Both the position numbers and the translations under genes were made by a program. The notes beneath the pieces are model-generated. The model was not told where the DNA came from, ran no database searches, and was given only the letters and a program-made list of their open reading frames with translations. Shown here in pieces: positions 33,926-46,534 of a stretch of 64,000 nt of DNA (its first letter is position 1; each line of letters starts with the position of its first letter). Source of the stretch: Alopecurus myosuroides (taxonomy: Eukaryota > Streptophyta > Magnoliopsida > Poales > Poaceae); contig CM054060.1 of assembly GCA_028641055.1 (NCBI GenBank), positions 316,933,344-316,997,343 on the forward strand. Direction: 5' to 3'.

Positions 33926-34345
33926 CTACTTCCACTCCGCCGCCCTGGTCTCCATCTCCTGCTTGACCCGGGCGCGGAGGTTCTCCTCCCGCATCCTCTC
34001 CTCCTGGCTCTCACGTGCCCTCTTGATGTGGGCGCGGAGAGCCTTCTCCTCCACCTTCTCCTCCTTCTTCTCCTCCGCCTCGAGCTCCTTCTTCTCCATC
34101 CGCATCTGTTTCTTGAGGCGGCGGTTCTTCGTCTTGGGGGAGAGGTTCTTGGCGCACTCGACGCGGACGGGGTCGGTGTGGTGGATGAAGGGCTGCGACG
34201 GCGAGCGCTCCCGTTTGGGAGATTCGACGGGCACGATGCCCGTCTCCTCCGGCGTCCAATCGGCCTCGTACCAAGGCCGAGCCTTGGGGTGGTTGTCCTC
34301 GTCGCTGACGGACTCGGGGCTTGAAGGGAGAGAGTAGGAAGACAT
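33926..34345 (-). CDS. small charged coiled-coil protein of unknown function carried in the MULE
   Basis: A 139-codon intact minus-strand ORF from the ATG at 34345; the frame is open further upstream, but the preceding part is leader-like. The N-terminus is Ser/Pro/acidic (MSSYSLPSSPESVSDEDNH). A conserved-looking core PWYEADWTPEETGIVPVESP follows. From about residue 75 the protein is a Lys/Glu/Arg-rich coiled coil (KKELEAEEKKEEKVEEKALR) to the C-terminus. There is no signal peptide or membrane segment. A TATA-like CTTTAAATAG lies about 80-90 bp upstream (34424-34433). I do not recognise the family. Intactness amid decayed neighbours is notable; it could be MULE cargo or an accessory gene. 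Confidence 0.5.
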   Translation of the reverse strand: MSSYSLPSSPESVSDEDNHPKARPWYEADWTPEETGIVPVESPKRERSPSQPFIHHTDPVRVECAKNLSPKTKNRRLKKQMRMEKKELEAEEKKEEKVEEKALRAHIKRARESQEERMREENLRARVKQEMETRAAEWK

Positions 34346-34423
34346 GGTGGATGGTGCTTGGGGCTGAAATGAGAAGGCAAAGGGGCTGGAGAGGGATGAG
34401 AAGATGGAGGACAAGTGAAATGG

Positions 34424-34433
34424 GCTATTTAAA
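34424..34433 (-). promoter_or_regulatory. TATA-like box upstream of the 139-codon ORF
   Basis: The minus strand reads CTTTAAATAG, 79 bases or more upstream of the ATG at 34345, a plausible core-promoter spacing for a plant gene. Confidence 0.45.
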
Positions 34434-34439
34434 GACACG

Positions 34440-35158
34440 GTGAGACGTGAATTCATTGGGGTAGATGAAGCAAACTGTGTGAAAACGTTGGATGCAGTGT
34501 AGAACAGGCGATGCATGGTTAAAGCGGTGTAGAATAGGCGTAGGCGTAGGACAGCTAGTGATACGAGCGTGTGCATTAGGCAGTCAAAGTGATGCGACGT
34601 TACATGCATGTATTAAAGAGGTGAAGAGAAGAAATTCAAAGTCTCACGCCAAATCCTGCCTTGCTGCATGCATTGATGTGTATCTTCTGAAAACGAGGCG
34701 GGGAGCGCTGCGTCGCTGCAAATGCGACACGACTCGTGTTTCTGAAACGAGGCGTGCAGGCCTGCAAATGCGACGCGACGTTTACTCTTTTCTTCTTCTG
34801 CGACGATGTTTACTCTGAAAAAACGAGGCGTGCATACACCGGGCTGGTGAACAGGGCCCCACTAGACAGTGTCCGTTGTTGCATGTAGTTACATTGAGAC
34901 AAAACACCCAGTCCATGCACCGCGTCATTTTCAAACGTTTGATCGTAAGGAATGGTGCAGATCGATTCCATGCATGCAAACTACGACGGCAACGGCCTGT
35001 AGACGCTGAGACGAGCGCTTCTCTGTGCGGGAACGAGATCCTCTTACTTTAGGTCACTGACAAATGGATCCCATCACACACTGGACCCACGTGTCATGGG
35101 AGAAAGTCAGAGAACGTAAGGTGGGCAAAGTAAGAGGATCCGGTTCCCTCTGTTTTAA
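34440..35158. other. MULE interior, no gene seen
   Basis: A mixed-composition stretch with short, overlapping frames only. The motif GAAACGAGGCGTGCA (with small changes) recurs at about 34689, 34744 and 34819. I see no domain or RNA gene. Confidence 0.4.
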
Positions 35159-35279
35159 GGGCATGTACAATAGTGTAGATGGGTGCTGTCTGCGCTACTC
35201 GGCCATGTCATTTCTAGATATTTTTAGAGATAGTTGGTACAATGAGGAGTAGTGCAGACAACACCCGTCTTGGTATTGC
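35159..35279 (+). mobile_element. MITE-like inverted repeat
   Basis: The sequence begins GGGCATGTACAATAG and contains arms GGGTGCTGTCTGCGCTACT (35184 region) and AGTAGTGCAGACAACACCC (35250 region). These are inverted repeats with two mismatches around a 40-50-bp loop. The start is typical of grass MITEs. The right end merges with the first satellite unit, so its target duplication is unclear. Confidence 0.45.
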
Positions 35280-36903
35280 ATCCAAAGCACACAACACACC
35301 TATACTAACATGGTATGGCACCCCCTATCTTGTGTTGGTATCCAGACGCTCCGTAGCCCCCCTCCCGGTGAAACCCTAAACCCGCTGGAGAAATATCGGA
35401 CTTATACGGAAACACGCGGCAACAACGTCGAAAGGGGGTAGAAATATGGAACTATTTGCTTGTTTGTGCTAGGATAGCCCATAGGAACACAAAACAAAAA
35501 GGTAGAACCCACCTCTACGGAACATTCCCGATGTTTCGTCCGATACAGGAGTTTCACCCTATAAGCGCATGTAAACTCACGAGAGAGAAGTGGATGCCGG
35601 TGAAGCGGGTCACTCCCCGGAGAGCAAATATTTGACATCCAAAGCACACAACACACCTATAATAACATGGTATGGCACCCCCTAGCTTGTGTTCGGATCC
35701 AGACGCTCCGTACCCCCCCCCCCCCGGGTGAAATCCTAGACCCGCTGGAGAAATACCGGACTTATACGGAAACACGGGGTAACAGCGTCGAAAGGGGGGA
35801 GCAATGTGGAACTATTTGCTTGGTTGTGCTAGGATAGCCCATAGGAACACAAAACAAAAAGGTAGAACCCACCTCTTCAGAAGATTCCTGATGTTTCATC
35901 CGATACAGGAGTTTCACCCTATAAGCGCATGTAAACTCACGAGAGAGAAGTGGATGCCGGTGAAGCGGGTCACACCCCGGAGAGAAATATTTGACATACA
36001 AAGAACACAACACACCTATACTAACATGGTATGACACCCCCTAGCTTGTGTTGGGATCCATACGCTCCGTAGCCCCCTCCCGGTGAAACCCTAGACCCGC
36101 CGGAGAAATACCGGACTTATACGGAAACAAGAGGTAACAGCGTCGAAAGGGGGTAGCAATGTGGAACTATTTGCTTGGTTGTGCTAGGATATCCCATAGG
36201 AACACAAAACAAAAATTTAGAACCCACCTCTTCGGAAGATTCCCGATGTTTCGTCCGATACAGGAGTATCACCCTATAAGCGCATGTAAACTCACGAGAG
36301 AGAAGTGGATGCCGGTGAAGCGGGTCACACCCCGGAGAGAAATCTTTGACATCCAAAGCACACAACACACCTATACTAACATGTTATGACACCCCCTATC
36401 TTGTGGTGGGATCCAGACGCTCCGTAGCCCCCCTCCCGGTGAAACCCTAGACCCGCTGGAAAAATACCGGACTTATACGGAAACACGCGGTAACGGCATC
36501 GAAAGGGGGTAGCAATGTGGAATTATTTGCTTGGTTGTGCTAGGATAGCCCATAGGAACACAAAACAAAAAGGTATAACCCACCTCTTCGGAAGATTCCC
36601 GATGTTTCGTCCGATACATGAGTTTCACCCTATAAGCGCATGTACACTCACAAGAGAGAAAGTGGATGCCGGTGAAACGCGTCACACCCCGGAGAGAAAT
36701 CTTTGACATCCAAATCACACAAAACACCTATACTAACATGGTATGGCACCCCCTATCTTGTGTTGGGATCCAGACGCTCCGTAGCCCCCCTCCCGGTGAA
36801 ACCCTAGACCCGTTGGAGAAATACTAGAGTTATACGGAAACACGCGGTAACAGCGTTGAAAGGGGGTAGCAATATGGAACTATTTGCTTGGTTGTGCTAG
36901 TAT
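35280..36903 (+). repeat. satellite array, about 357-bp unit, left part
   Basis: Tandem units start with ATCCAAAGCACACAACACACC at about 35279, 35637, 35996, 36351 and 36708, a spacing of 355-359 bp. Units differ by scattered substitutions, small indels and a variable C-run (about 35707). Each unit contains a conserved 80-codon frame on both strands, explained by repeat conservation rather than coding. The array is interrupted by G4 at an AGTAT site inside the fifth unit and continues at 47048. The unit length is similar to that of some grass subtelomeric satellites, but I cannot confirm homology. Confidence 0.9.
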
Positions 36904-37379
36904 TGATGGAGGGATGATAACCCGGTAGGCCAACGCCAAGGAGTAACTCGGCCCAAAGGACGCTGCGCAAAGACCCGGCTTAGGATAAAGGAGCTTCTAG
37001 AAGGCCCAAGTTCGTAGGCCTGGTAACCCGGGTTGTGGGTTCCGGTAAGGAAATTTAGGGTTTGTATGCGTGTCCGGGTAGGATTCAGAGTACTCCTTGG
37101 AGAGCAGGCCAGGGGGTCCGGATATTATATAAGCCGGCCCCTAGGTTTAGTTCCAGAGAGATCCAAGAGTTCGAGCAATATCGCTAGGTATCGAGTATCC
37201 AGTGTAATACGAGAGTTGAGTTAATATATCTAGATCGGAGACTCGGCGACTTGATTGCCGGCTACCAGATCGCATATTATCATGATTTCCTCTAAGCTAA
37301 ACCCTCTCCCAAACACCAGAGTCGATTTTCCCCAAGACAAGTTACCCCCGGTAACGTCTGCCGTGATTATCCCACGACA
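36904..37379 (+). repeat. 5' LTR of G4
   Basis: From TGATGGAGGGATGATAAC to TTATCCCACGACA. Heat-shock-like GGAGCTTCTAGAAGG at 36990-37004 lies about 120 bp upstream of the TATA box TATTATATAAG at 37123-37133. Confidence 0.95.
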
Positions 37380-37381
37380 GT

Positions 37382-37399
37382 TGGCGCCCACCGTGGGGC
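37382..37399 (+). other. primer-binding site of G4
   Basis: TGGCGCCCACCGTGGGGC, two bases inside the 5' LTR. Confidence 0.85.
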
Positions 37400-37442
37400 C
37401 TACGTCCACGGGTGTTTAATCACGGGAGAAGCTCGGAAGAAC

Positions 37443-40103
37443 ATGGAGAACCTTGTCATCGGCGAGATCTACACCGACCCCGAAGGAGAGAACATGGTGG
37501 ACGATTCCGGCTGGGGGCCAGAATCGGATATGCTCGAATCCGGATCTGTCGTGACAATCGGCTGGATCAACGTCTTCATCGGTATGGTACGTACGTCCGG
37601 TTCAATCCCTGACGACTTTGGATTTGATTCTGTGTCAGGGGAGGCCACCTACGTTCAATCAGATGGAGAAGAATCGGTTGGGATGGTAGATCCGACAGAA
37701 GAGCCCACCACGAAGAGGGAACAGCCGGAGGAGCCGGTATGGACCCCGCGTGGCCGGGTTATGAGAGAAGATGATACCGAGTCTATCTTGCATCTGCTGG
37801 AGGACCGGTACGAGGAAAACACCAGCGAAGAGGAAGAGTACGAATCTGTGCCAAGCATTGTGCGCCAAGTTGCGGTTTACACGGCTCCGGCTATCAATCT
37901 TAATCAGGGGAACGTGACCGCGGCCGCAGTTGGAGCAGCACAAGCATTGGCCCATCAGCAAGGTCCGGTTGACGGAAACCCGGTTCTCACCCGGGTTGAC
38001 GGAGAATCGGCATCAGTTACCAGTCATGCGGCGGACAGCGAGTTGCAGGCAAACACGTTTGGATATCTAGCAAACCGGGCGCCAGGGGCGGGTCCTTCAA
38101 ATCCGCAACACCCGGCCTTATTCAACAACAACTTGATTCTGGATCCCACCATTCTGGCCACGGTTATCACTCCGGAAAACGCGGCGGAACGTGTTAGGGA
38201 TCTGGATGTAGCCCGTCGTGCATTGGAGCAACAGAGAAGGCAGGTAGAAGCAGAAAGGCAAGGGATCGCCACGCGCCAACGCGAGCTGGATGCACTAGAA
38301 ACCCGGCTCCGAGAGGAAACAACTAGAATACATCAAAGGCATCAAACCAGATTACCAGCATTGGGTGGAGTCATAAACCCGGCTGCGCTATTCATCACGC
38401 CTCAGGATCAGCCGATCCCAGCGGCAAACCAAGGAACTGCACCTCAGCCAACAACCGGAGGAGTACAGCCGGTAAACACGCAGGCCGGGTTACCCATACC
38501 ATAGACTGGAGTTACTACCGGCAATACAGTACCACCACCACCACCATCACGATTTCGCACACCAGCAGGTCATTACAACAACCCCATGGATAACGTGTAC
38601 GCAGCAACACTCGCATTGAACCAAATCCCCGTGAGAGAGTCACCCCACGCAGAGGAGACCCGGCGGGTGATAGATCTATTGCGCACCGCGGTGGCGCAGC
38701 AAGTTAATTACCCGGATCACAGAAGTGGAATGCATGGGACACCATATGTTAGTCAGCAACGAGGCAATACCGGCAATATCCAGACAAGTTCAGCGCGGCG
38801 GAGGGAAGAGCAGCAGCAAATGCCGCCTCCTCCCCGCGTTCAGGCAGTACCAGCAGCATCAGCAGCGCAAGCTATCGTAGACAGTTCCAGAGCCAGGAGA
38901 GCCGCGGCCGGGTCTGCGGTGCATGGACCACCAGCAGTACCGCGTCCAGCCGCACCTCCCGCGGGATCACACGTTTCCCGAGTAAGGCCAGTTTCGACTA
39001 ATCTCGCTGGGCCTAAGTGTCTGTCAGATAACATCAGGGCCGAGCCTTACCCGGATAAGTTCAAGGAACCGGGTAAAGTAGTGAATTACGAGCCGACTAT
39101 GGATCCAGAAACATGGTTGAGTAGTTATGAGATGGCTATGTCGATTTGCAATGCATCCAAAAATCTTCAGGCCAAGTTCATGTACTTGATGATGTCAGAA
39201 GGAGCAGCAAAGTTATGGTTCACCAATCTACCGGAAGGATCTATCAAGTCATGGGAGGACTTGAAAACTGCGTTTGTCAAGCAGTTTCATGGGACGTGCA
39301 GGAAGCTATTCACTATTGATGACCTAGAACGATGTGTCCAGAAGAAGGGAGAGTCGGCGCGCAGCTGGGTGCGCCGGGTTATGGAGATACTTCATTCGTC
39401 TACAGATATACAGCCCAAGGATGCGTTGCAAGCTATGGCAAAAACGTGCAAGTACACACCTTTAGTGCAAAAGTTAACTCGCATGAAATCTAGTCGGAAT
39501 GCTTCAGAGGTTACGATGGGAGAGCTGATGGACGCATGCAACAAACACGCCGCAACGGATACTACAGAAGAGGATGTCGATGACAAGAAAGCAAAAGCGA
39601 ACACAAATAATAGTGGAAGAACCGGCAATGGATCAACGTCGGGTCACAATGGAGGTAACAATGGGAACAACCAGAACAAGCGCCCGTTTGAGGGAGGCTC
39701 CGAGTTTGTCGCTAGCACAGAAGCCGGGTCTTCGAGACCTAGGGCACAAGGAAATTTCAATACTGGAAATCACAACGGAGGAAATTATCAAGGGCCACCA
39801 AGGCCGGGTAACAATTGGGATATCTTCAGAATGGCGTGCCCAAAGCACAGCAGGAATGGTAGGCCGGCTAACCACTCATTGGAGCAGTGCGCCGACCTAC
39901 AGAGATGGAAGAATGAGGAAGTGAACAGAGCCATGCGAGGTGCAGGCCGGGGAGGAGGACCGGGTCCGGGTGGAAACCCGGGCAACGGCCCACCCCCAGC
40001 CGGCAACCCGGCAGGCGGAAATCCAGGTAACAATCAAGGGGGAGATGGAGGCTTTCAAGCTAACCCCAAGCAATTGGGACAATATCACGTGCATACTACA
40101 TGA
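37443..40103 (+). pseudogene. gag: gag of G4, near-complete with one internal stop
   Basis: The ATG at 37443 (MENLVIGEIYTD) opens a gag of about 880 codons interrupted by a TAG at 38502-38504, where G1 has Gln. The frame resumes without shift and runs to a TGA at 40101-40103, where G3 has Gly, so gag and pol were probably one frame in the ancestor. The N-terminal region is acidic with a coiled coil (RRALEQQRRQVEAERQ near 38215). The capsid core is near 39040-39320 (YPDKFKEPGKVVNYEPTMDP, KLWFTNLPEGSIKSWEDLK). A second capsid part follows, then a Gly/Asn-rich tail with a Cys/His motif (CPKHSRNGRPANHSLEQC near 39840). This is the best-preserved gag in the window. Confidence 0.88.
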
Positions 40104-40127
40104 ACTTCTAACAAGGATAAAAAGATA

Positions 40128-40994
40128 ATGAAGCAAGCGGTAAACTCGGTTTCCTCGGCTGTCCCGAGATACCTGAGATGGTCAAAGCAGGACGTAAAAT
40201 GGAGCAGAAGAGACCACCCGGAAAGGATAGAACACCCGGGAGTCTTAACATTGGTGGTTGCACCACAGGTCAATGGTTATGAGCTGAAAAAGGTCCTAAT
40301 GGACGGTGGAAGTAGCATCAATATCTTGTATTGGGAAACCTTTCTACGCATGGGTCTCAAGGAGTCTCAGCTACAGAAAAGTTCAACAGTCTTTCACGGG
40401 ATAGTGCCGGGTCACTCAGCGTGCCCCGAGGGAAAAATCGCATTGGAGGTAGCTTTTGGAGAATCGAAGGACAATTTCCGGGTTGAATGGCTCACTTTCG
40501 AGGTGGTTAAGTTGCACAGTCCTTATCACGATCTATTCGGAAGGCCGGCTTATGCTAAATTCATGGCTAGGCCGTGTTATGTGTATCTACAGCTAAAAAT
40601 CCCGGGTCCCAAGCAGACCATCACCATACATGGAAGCCGGGATATAGCGGCTGAGTGCGATGAAGGAGATGCAGCAATGGCTGAACAAGCTTGCAGAAAA
40701 GAGGAACTCAAGTATTACCGGTCTCAAGTAGACCCGGATGACAGAACAGCGTTAAAAAGACCAAATACTGAAGATGAAAGAGCAAAGTTCAAAGCAGCAC
40801 AGGATACCAAGATGGTGGCTTTCATCGAGGATGATCCCTCCAAACAATCTGCTATAGGAGAAGAAATTGCACGGTCGCTCACAGCCAGCTGCATCATGGA
40901 GATGCCTCACCCGGATTGGCTAGCAAACCCGGTACTCATAATAAAAAATACCAACGAGTGGAGAATGTGTGTTGATTACGTTAGTTCCGGATAG
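40128..40994 (+). pseudogene. pol: G4 protease and RT N-terminal stub
   Basis: Aligns with the G3 protein from KQAVNSVSSAVPRYL onward. Protease keeps VLMDGGSSINILYWETF near 40290-40340 and GRPAYAKFMARPCYVYLQL. Compared with G3, about 66 codons are missing in frame after KQSAIG (near 40857), at a shared ATAGGA microhomology. The frame ends at the start of RT (NEWRMCVDY, then VSSG and a TAG at 40992-40994). From about 41015 the sequence matches the region downstream of integrase in G3 (AGGCAGCAGGTTTCAGACGC), so RT, RNase H and integrase were lost in one deletion. It is non-functional as a polymerase. Confidence 0.85.
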
Positions 40995-42115
40995 ATTCCC
41001 AAGAAGAATTAAACAATGTAATAGGCAGCAGGTTTCAGACGCACTCTTTTCCTATCCAGGGTACCTACGGGGACTGGAGGGTTTTTAATGAGGCGGCCTG
41101 CTGGCCTAACTTCTTCATATCAATAAAGAGATGGTTCAGCAATACACCTTTTTCACATGTTTTATCAAGTTTTATCTTTCTGTCAGGTTTTTTACTTTTC
41201 TTCCAGGTAAGTATTATTCTTTGTTTTCTTAGTGTATTAGTTTCTTTAGGATGTTGCATATATCTAGGTCTTGGGGGCTGATTGCTTGAATAGCACAGTT
41301 GCAAACTCAAGACCCGGCCACGATGCCTATGAGTTATAAGGGCCGATTACTCGCAAACGAGTACGGCTGCAATCTTATAACCGGACAAAGGAGCCAAATT
41401 TTCTTGACCTTTCTTACTTAAGCTCGATGTGACTCGCACCAAGGTGGCATGCTTTGCTCGCTTACGATTATAATCAGCCATGAAGCCCAATGGGACTTGC
41501 CTGACCCTGTTTTCGTATAGATGTAGCAACATGATATCCACGCGAAAGCCGGCTTACAGTACAAGATAGTCAAAAGGGTCATCTAAACCACAAGTTATGC
41601 AGAGTATAGGGCTAACAGCCGGAAACTCAAAGTTATTAAGCATAACTTCAATACCTATGTGAAACGGCTCTAGGTTGTGGGCTTAGTAGGAAACAACTTG
41701 TTCTCTTTGAAAGACCACACATCCCAGACTCGGAATTTCTGGTCTTGGGGACTGGGGATTTTGAAAAAAGAAACAAGTTGCTTAGTTACTAAGCTCAAAA
41801 AACCCAAACATCCGATTCTGGGGAACTTGGGGACTTAGAGAAGTCCACCTGTCAAAACCCACGAGACCTGGAAACCGAGTCTCACATAAGGAACCATAAA
41901 GTAAATCGGGAATATCAAGAATAAACGAGCTTAAAGGCAGACAAGCATCAAATCCATCCAAAGGCCAGAAAGAGCTACAAAGCTATTAAAGTTTCGTAAT
42001 GTGTCTACATAATGCGATGGTAATATCAAAAGGGCACATGCGCACTATCAAAAGAATATCTACTTTTACAAAGGCATCGGGCAAACAAAGTATTAAGATG
42101 ACATCAGGTAATAAT
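40995..42115 (-). other. G4 region between pol scar and antisense gene, with small conserved ORF
   Basis: Homologous to 27662-28690 of G3 in reverse orientation. A 64-codon minus-strand ORF at 41347-41541 (MDIMLLHLYENRVRQVPLGF) matches the G3 ORF at 28236-28430 with about four residue differences visible. Several GGGGACTTGG-like tracts mirror those in G3. No other gene is seen. Confidence 0.4.
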
Positions 42116-45100
42116 CTACTCGGCCTCCCGGGTTGGGTCCACATCCTTAACCTTGCCGTCCGGGTCTTGATCCTGGGTTTGCTCCTTAGAAGCATTCGCA
42201 GCATCATCATCCGGATTTTCAGCATCAGGACGAACATGCGGACGAATAGTCGGCGTAGAAGTAGTTGGTGCTGATTCCAAATCGGCTCCCTTCTTTGCAG
42301 CTTCCTCCCTCCGCCTGGCCGAGCCAGCATTCCATTTTTCCAAAATATCGAATGGCACGGGCATGTCTTCCTTCACAGCCTTGCCCTCAGCGTCGTATGG
42401 AGACATGAACTTACTCAAGTCCATACTGTCGGCAAGAGTAGTCGCCGAGTGTCGTACCTCGGCTTGCACGGCCTTGAAGTCCTTGGGCCCAAACCTCGAG
42501 CCATCCGCTTTGAACTCTAGAAACCCGGCTATTACCTTTGCCGGCTCAAGCTTCGGAAAGTAAGCTTTAGCCAGCATAAAGGCCCGGGTCATGCCAACCC
42601 GGCATGACGAGCGCTTCCAGAGCTCAATCCACGCAGGAACAGTGGAACATGCATGGATTAGGGTCTCCATACCCGGATATGCGTCAGTCAGCCACTGAAT
42701 GGCGTCAAGGACCCACTTAGTGCCGGCACAGAACCTCCGGAGGACATTCTTCAAGTTCTTTATCTTTTGGATATCATCTTCTTCTGAGGGCACAAGGTTG
42801 GAATCTGCAGCACACAAAACAAAGGTTACTTCAAAGTATTCCGGGTGTCATGTATCAAGAAAACAAAAAACCAAGACACGAACCGGTAAGTAGCAAAATC
42901 TCACCAACGAGGACACGATAAGTGTCGGAAACTTGAGCTGATAGCTTCTTCAGCGCAGCTTGGGCAGTGGTGTATTTCTCTTTGTATTTCGTGACATCCT
43001 TTTTCAAGGATGCCACCTTAGCTTCAAGTGCTTCTCTTAGCTTCACCTTAGTGTCCAGGAGTTGATTGGTCTTGGCCAAAATCTCCTCGGACCGAGATGT
43101 GTGCGCCTAAAGGAATGAAAAGTTAAAAACTAATCGGATATCGCAATCAGCCGAGTATTGAAAGAAGTATCGAGTGTAACTTTGACAAGTTAGACTCGGA
43201 ACTTGGGGACTAGATGGATACTATGAGATATCAAGTAACGCTACCTGGTGCTCCACTGCCATACGCTCTAGCATACTGCTCTCTGAGGCCTTCATGGCAA
43301 GGAGAGTGCTCATCATTTGATCGAAGGTGTCGTTGCCCGAGTTGGAAGACCCGGGACCTTGGTAACTCGGAGAGGGAATTTTCTCCGTTGCAGGGGAAGG
43401 CACCCGAGCCGTCCGAGTATCGGAATCTGGTGCCCCTCCTCCCGTGCCCAAGGCTGCGGCCTCCTCCTCGCGTGCGTGCGAGGCTATTGGGTACTCGGCT
43501 TCTTGATCAGCCGGGTTTGTTGGTGGCACTTGTTGTTGTTCTTCGCCGCCAGCTACGGCAGTCATGTCATCAATCCGGTTCTCCTTACCCGGGTCATCGG
43601 TCTCCATATTCTCTTGGCCACTGATAGTGACCGTGGCTCTGTGGGCAGTATACGTAAGCAGTTAGCATGCAACTGGGGAAAGATCGTGGAAAGGCGATAG
43701 AGCATCAGGAGAAGAACCTTACCCGGGATTCACCACGTAGTCCGAGGGGAGCTCACTGCTGGACCCAGACGAAGCTGAAAAATATCAAGAAAGTAAGACA
43801 TGGAACTGCTCTGCTAAGGGGTAAACTGGAAAAACTTTGATATTCAAGAAAGGATCAGATGAATACCAGCGCGTCGAGTTGGAGATGATGGAATACCCGG
43901 GTTAAGAGCGCCTTCACCCGGAAAATTCCGAGTCATTCTACGCTTGGTCAAGGGCGGATCCTTCAGGTACGGCCAGTTGGATAACTCTTGGTTTAGCTTG
44001 TGCATGTTATCAAAGGAGAATGGTTTAGAAGTAAGGAAGCGGTATGGAACCTTAAAAACGACCCCTCGAGGTTTCCTCTTTGCTCCGACCTTGATTGTCG
44101 GCTCAGCTTAATCTTCGTCGCTTGATGATTCCACCCTACCTTCCGGTTCTTCTTCTTCTTCGCCCTTGTCCTCTGGTTCTAAAAGTTATCAAGGTATACA
44201 GTCGGAAAATTACAGAATGAACAACAACGAGCTCGCAGAAACTAAGTGAGACTCGGAATGTACCTTCTTCCGAGTTAATCACGTCCTCTTCCTCCTCTGG
44301 GCTTTCGGAGCTAGGGGGAGTTTCGCTGCTCCAAAAGTTGTTATCAGCCTGAAATAAAAGTATGGAGACGAGAGTTAACAACTGTATCAGGAGGAAAAGC
44401 ATGGAAGTAAAGGTATGAGAGCCGGATCTTTACCTCAGGAGCTGGGTTCTCGCGTGTAAAGGGTTCTAACCCGGCTATATTCCGGATTACCTCCAACTTC
44501 TCCGTCAAGAATCCCTTGATGGTCTTGTTGGTGTCACCGGCCAAGTAATTTTTAGATGAGTATCGGAGGGAATCTGTGGTGTGCCCCGAGTACTCGCACA
44601 TTAATTTAGTGCGGATAGAGTTGGGTTGGATCTGGAAGTTGACCCAAGTTTTCACCAAGTTGAGCCCAAGGAGACCTTGGGCCGAGAGAATGGCTATTTT
44701 AGCTAGCAAAGGTTGGATGGCCTCCCTGTCCGATTCAGGGGCGAAGGCATTGAAGTTTTCAGAGATATCGAGTAGGCCCTCCGAGTAACCCGGCAGTTTC
44801 CTTTCGCCGGGTGGGGAAGTGTCTCGGCAGTAAAAGAAAGAGAGTTGCCAATGCTTAACGTGAGAGTTCAAGTTAAGAGTTGGCATGGGAGAGTTCTTGC
44901 GGCGCTGGATAGAGACCCCGCCGCAAGCAAGAAGTGCCCCGTCACCGCTTTCGCGGCACGGTTTGCACTGAAAGAGTTCGATGAAAAGAGCCAAATTTGG
45001 CGGAACGCACAAATATGACTCGGAAAGAACTATGAAATGGGTTATGTTCAACATAGAGTTAGGCCCTATGTCGAACACCCGGAGGCCATAGTGGCTCAGG

Positions 45101-45362
45101 ACTTCACGGAAGAAAGGGTGACCCGGAGGACGGAACCCCCGGGTCACGTGCTCTACAAGCAAATTACCTCGTCATCAGCAGGTGTGGGCCGGGTCTCGTG
45201 ACCCGGCACCCTCCAGTGGATATCCTTCTGAGGGGGGAGGACCCCTAACTCGGCCAGCTCTTCCAGCTTGGCCTTGGTAACCGTGGATCGCGCCCAATTG
45301 GCGGATATCGATTGGGTCATCCGGGCTTTAGCCGGTTGTTTCCCTTGCTTCTTGGGAGCCAT
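42116..45362 (-). pseudogene. antisense gene of G4 (Transposase_28-like)
   Basis: Minus-strand counterpart of the G3 antisense gene. It starts MAPKKQGKQPAKARMTQ at 45362. The core HVTRGFRPPGHPFFREVLSHYG to IAGLEPFTRENPAPE (45162-44434) is uninterrupted here, where G3 has a stop. A one-base deletion near 45160 shifts the frame just before HVTRGF (EVICL then stop). Later exons are an acidic linker (near 44340-44260), a METDDPGKEN exon (43607-43224), a coiled coil (43079-42904) and the last exon (42805-42116) with WKRSSCRVGMTRAFMLAKAY and FPKLEPAKVIAGFLEF. The intron positions match G3. The function is unknown. Confidence 0.7.
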
Positions 45363-46534
45363 GGGTTCAGCCTGCAAGGCACGAGACAAGAAGGTACAAG
45401 GCATAAGACTTGGAAATCATGAGTTATCCGGGTATATGCAGGCAATATCAGCAAGACATAGAAACTAAGAATCGTCCGGGTATCATTGCACGGAGCGAAG
45501 ATTGCAGGTTATCCGAGTATGGAGTATCAGAACAGAAATTATGGGGTACTTGCGTATTGGTAAGCATACGTGGAAGAAGGATGGTTGCCCATGTATCTAG
45601 TGCAGATGAAAGAACCGGAAGAAATGGATCTGTCGGGTATCAATACCGCCGCGGAAAATTTGGGCAAAATGGATCTAGATCGAAAAATTTGCGGACGATT
45701 ACGTGGAGAAATTGATGATTAACGGCAATAGGGGAGTGATGTATGACCATCTATCAAGCTATTGGACGAGCTAGCAAGTATCTACACGGCCTAATCCGGC
45801 GCGGGGCAAGAAACGGCCCGCGGTTGACCTAGATCCAATCTAAATCGATTCGAGAAATTGCAAAGCTAAATCGATGGGAGCAAGGGGCTTACCGGAGGAG
45901 ATTTAAGTAGAGCGCGGCGACGGCAAATGGCGCAATCTGAATGACCCTTTGCGACTACCGGCGAGCTGCTTGAGGGCGCGGTGGCGGAGGTCGACGGCGG
46001 CGCGGGACGAACTGTGGCGGAACATAACCGGCGGAGGATTGGTTCCGGTGGCGTGCGCGAGGTCTCCGTGGTGGCGCTCCGTGAGCTTGGGTGCGGGAGT
46101 GAAAGAGAAGAAGAAGAAATGGACCGTTGGGGTTAGGTTGTCCCCTAGGTATCTATTTATAAGGTGCGGGCGGATAAACCTAGTCCAACGGGTGAGAGCC
46201 GGTAATTTCGGGATAAAGGATATCCGTCCGGATTTCCCGAGATTTGCGTTAAGTGCTAGGCGGGATATCCGGACAAGATAAGAAGGAAATCTTTCCACGA
46301 TATCAGGATCAATTATCGAGTGAAGTAAGCCGGACCTTTGACGTTCTTGCCAGGGCATTGATCCGGAAAAGTAAACGCTGGACTTGGAGGAAGCCGGGTT
46401 ACTATATGGCCACCATGGAGTTAGGCCTAGTTGTTTATCAAAGCAATCTAACCCGGCCTCTATAAACTTGTATATTTGACATTTTTGCAGGGAATAACGT
46501 GCGCTTCAAAGAGGATCTCGTGAAGCCCAAGCTA
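45363..46534 (-). promoter_or_regulatory. promoter, leader and 5' UTR intron of the G4 antisense gene
   Basis: On the minus strand a clear TATA box (CTTATAAATAGATACC) lies at about 46150-46165. It is followed by a pyrimidine-rich leader and a 5' UTR intron with donor CCGGTAAGCCCC near 45895 and acceptor CCTTGCAG just upstream of the ATG at 45362. The leader contains no conserved frame. Confidence 0.6.

Noticed and set aside
35402..36727. Repeated 75-90-codon frames on both strands
   Set aside because: They arise once per satellite unit in the same place; unit conservation explains them and the two strands overlap.
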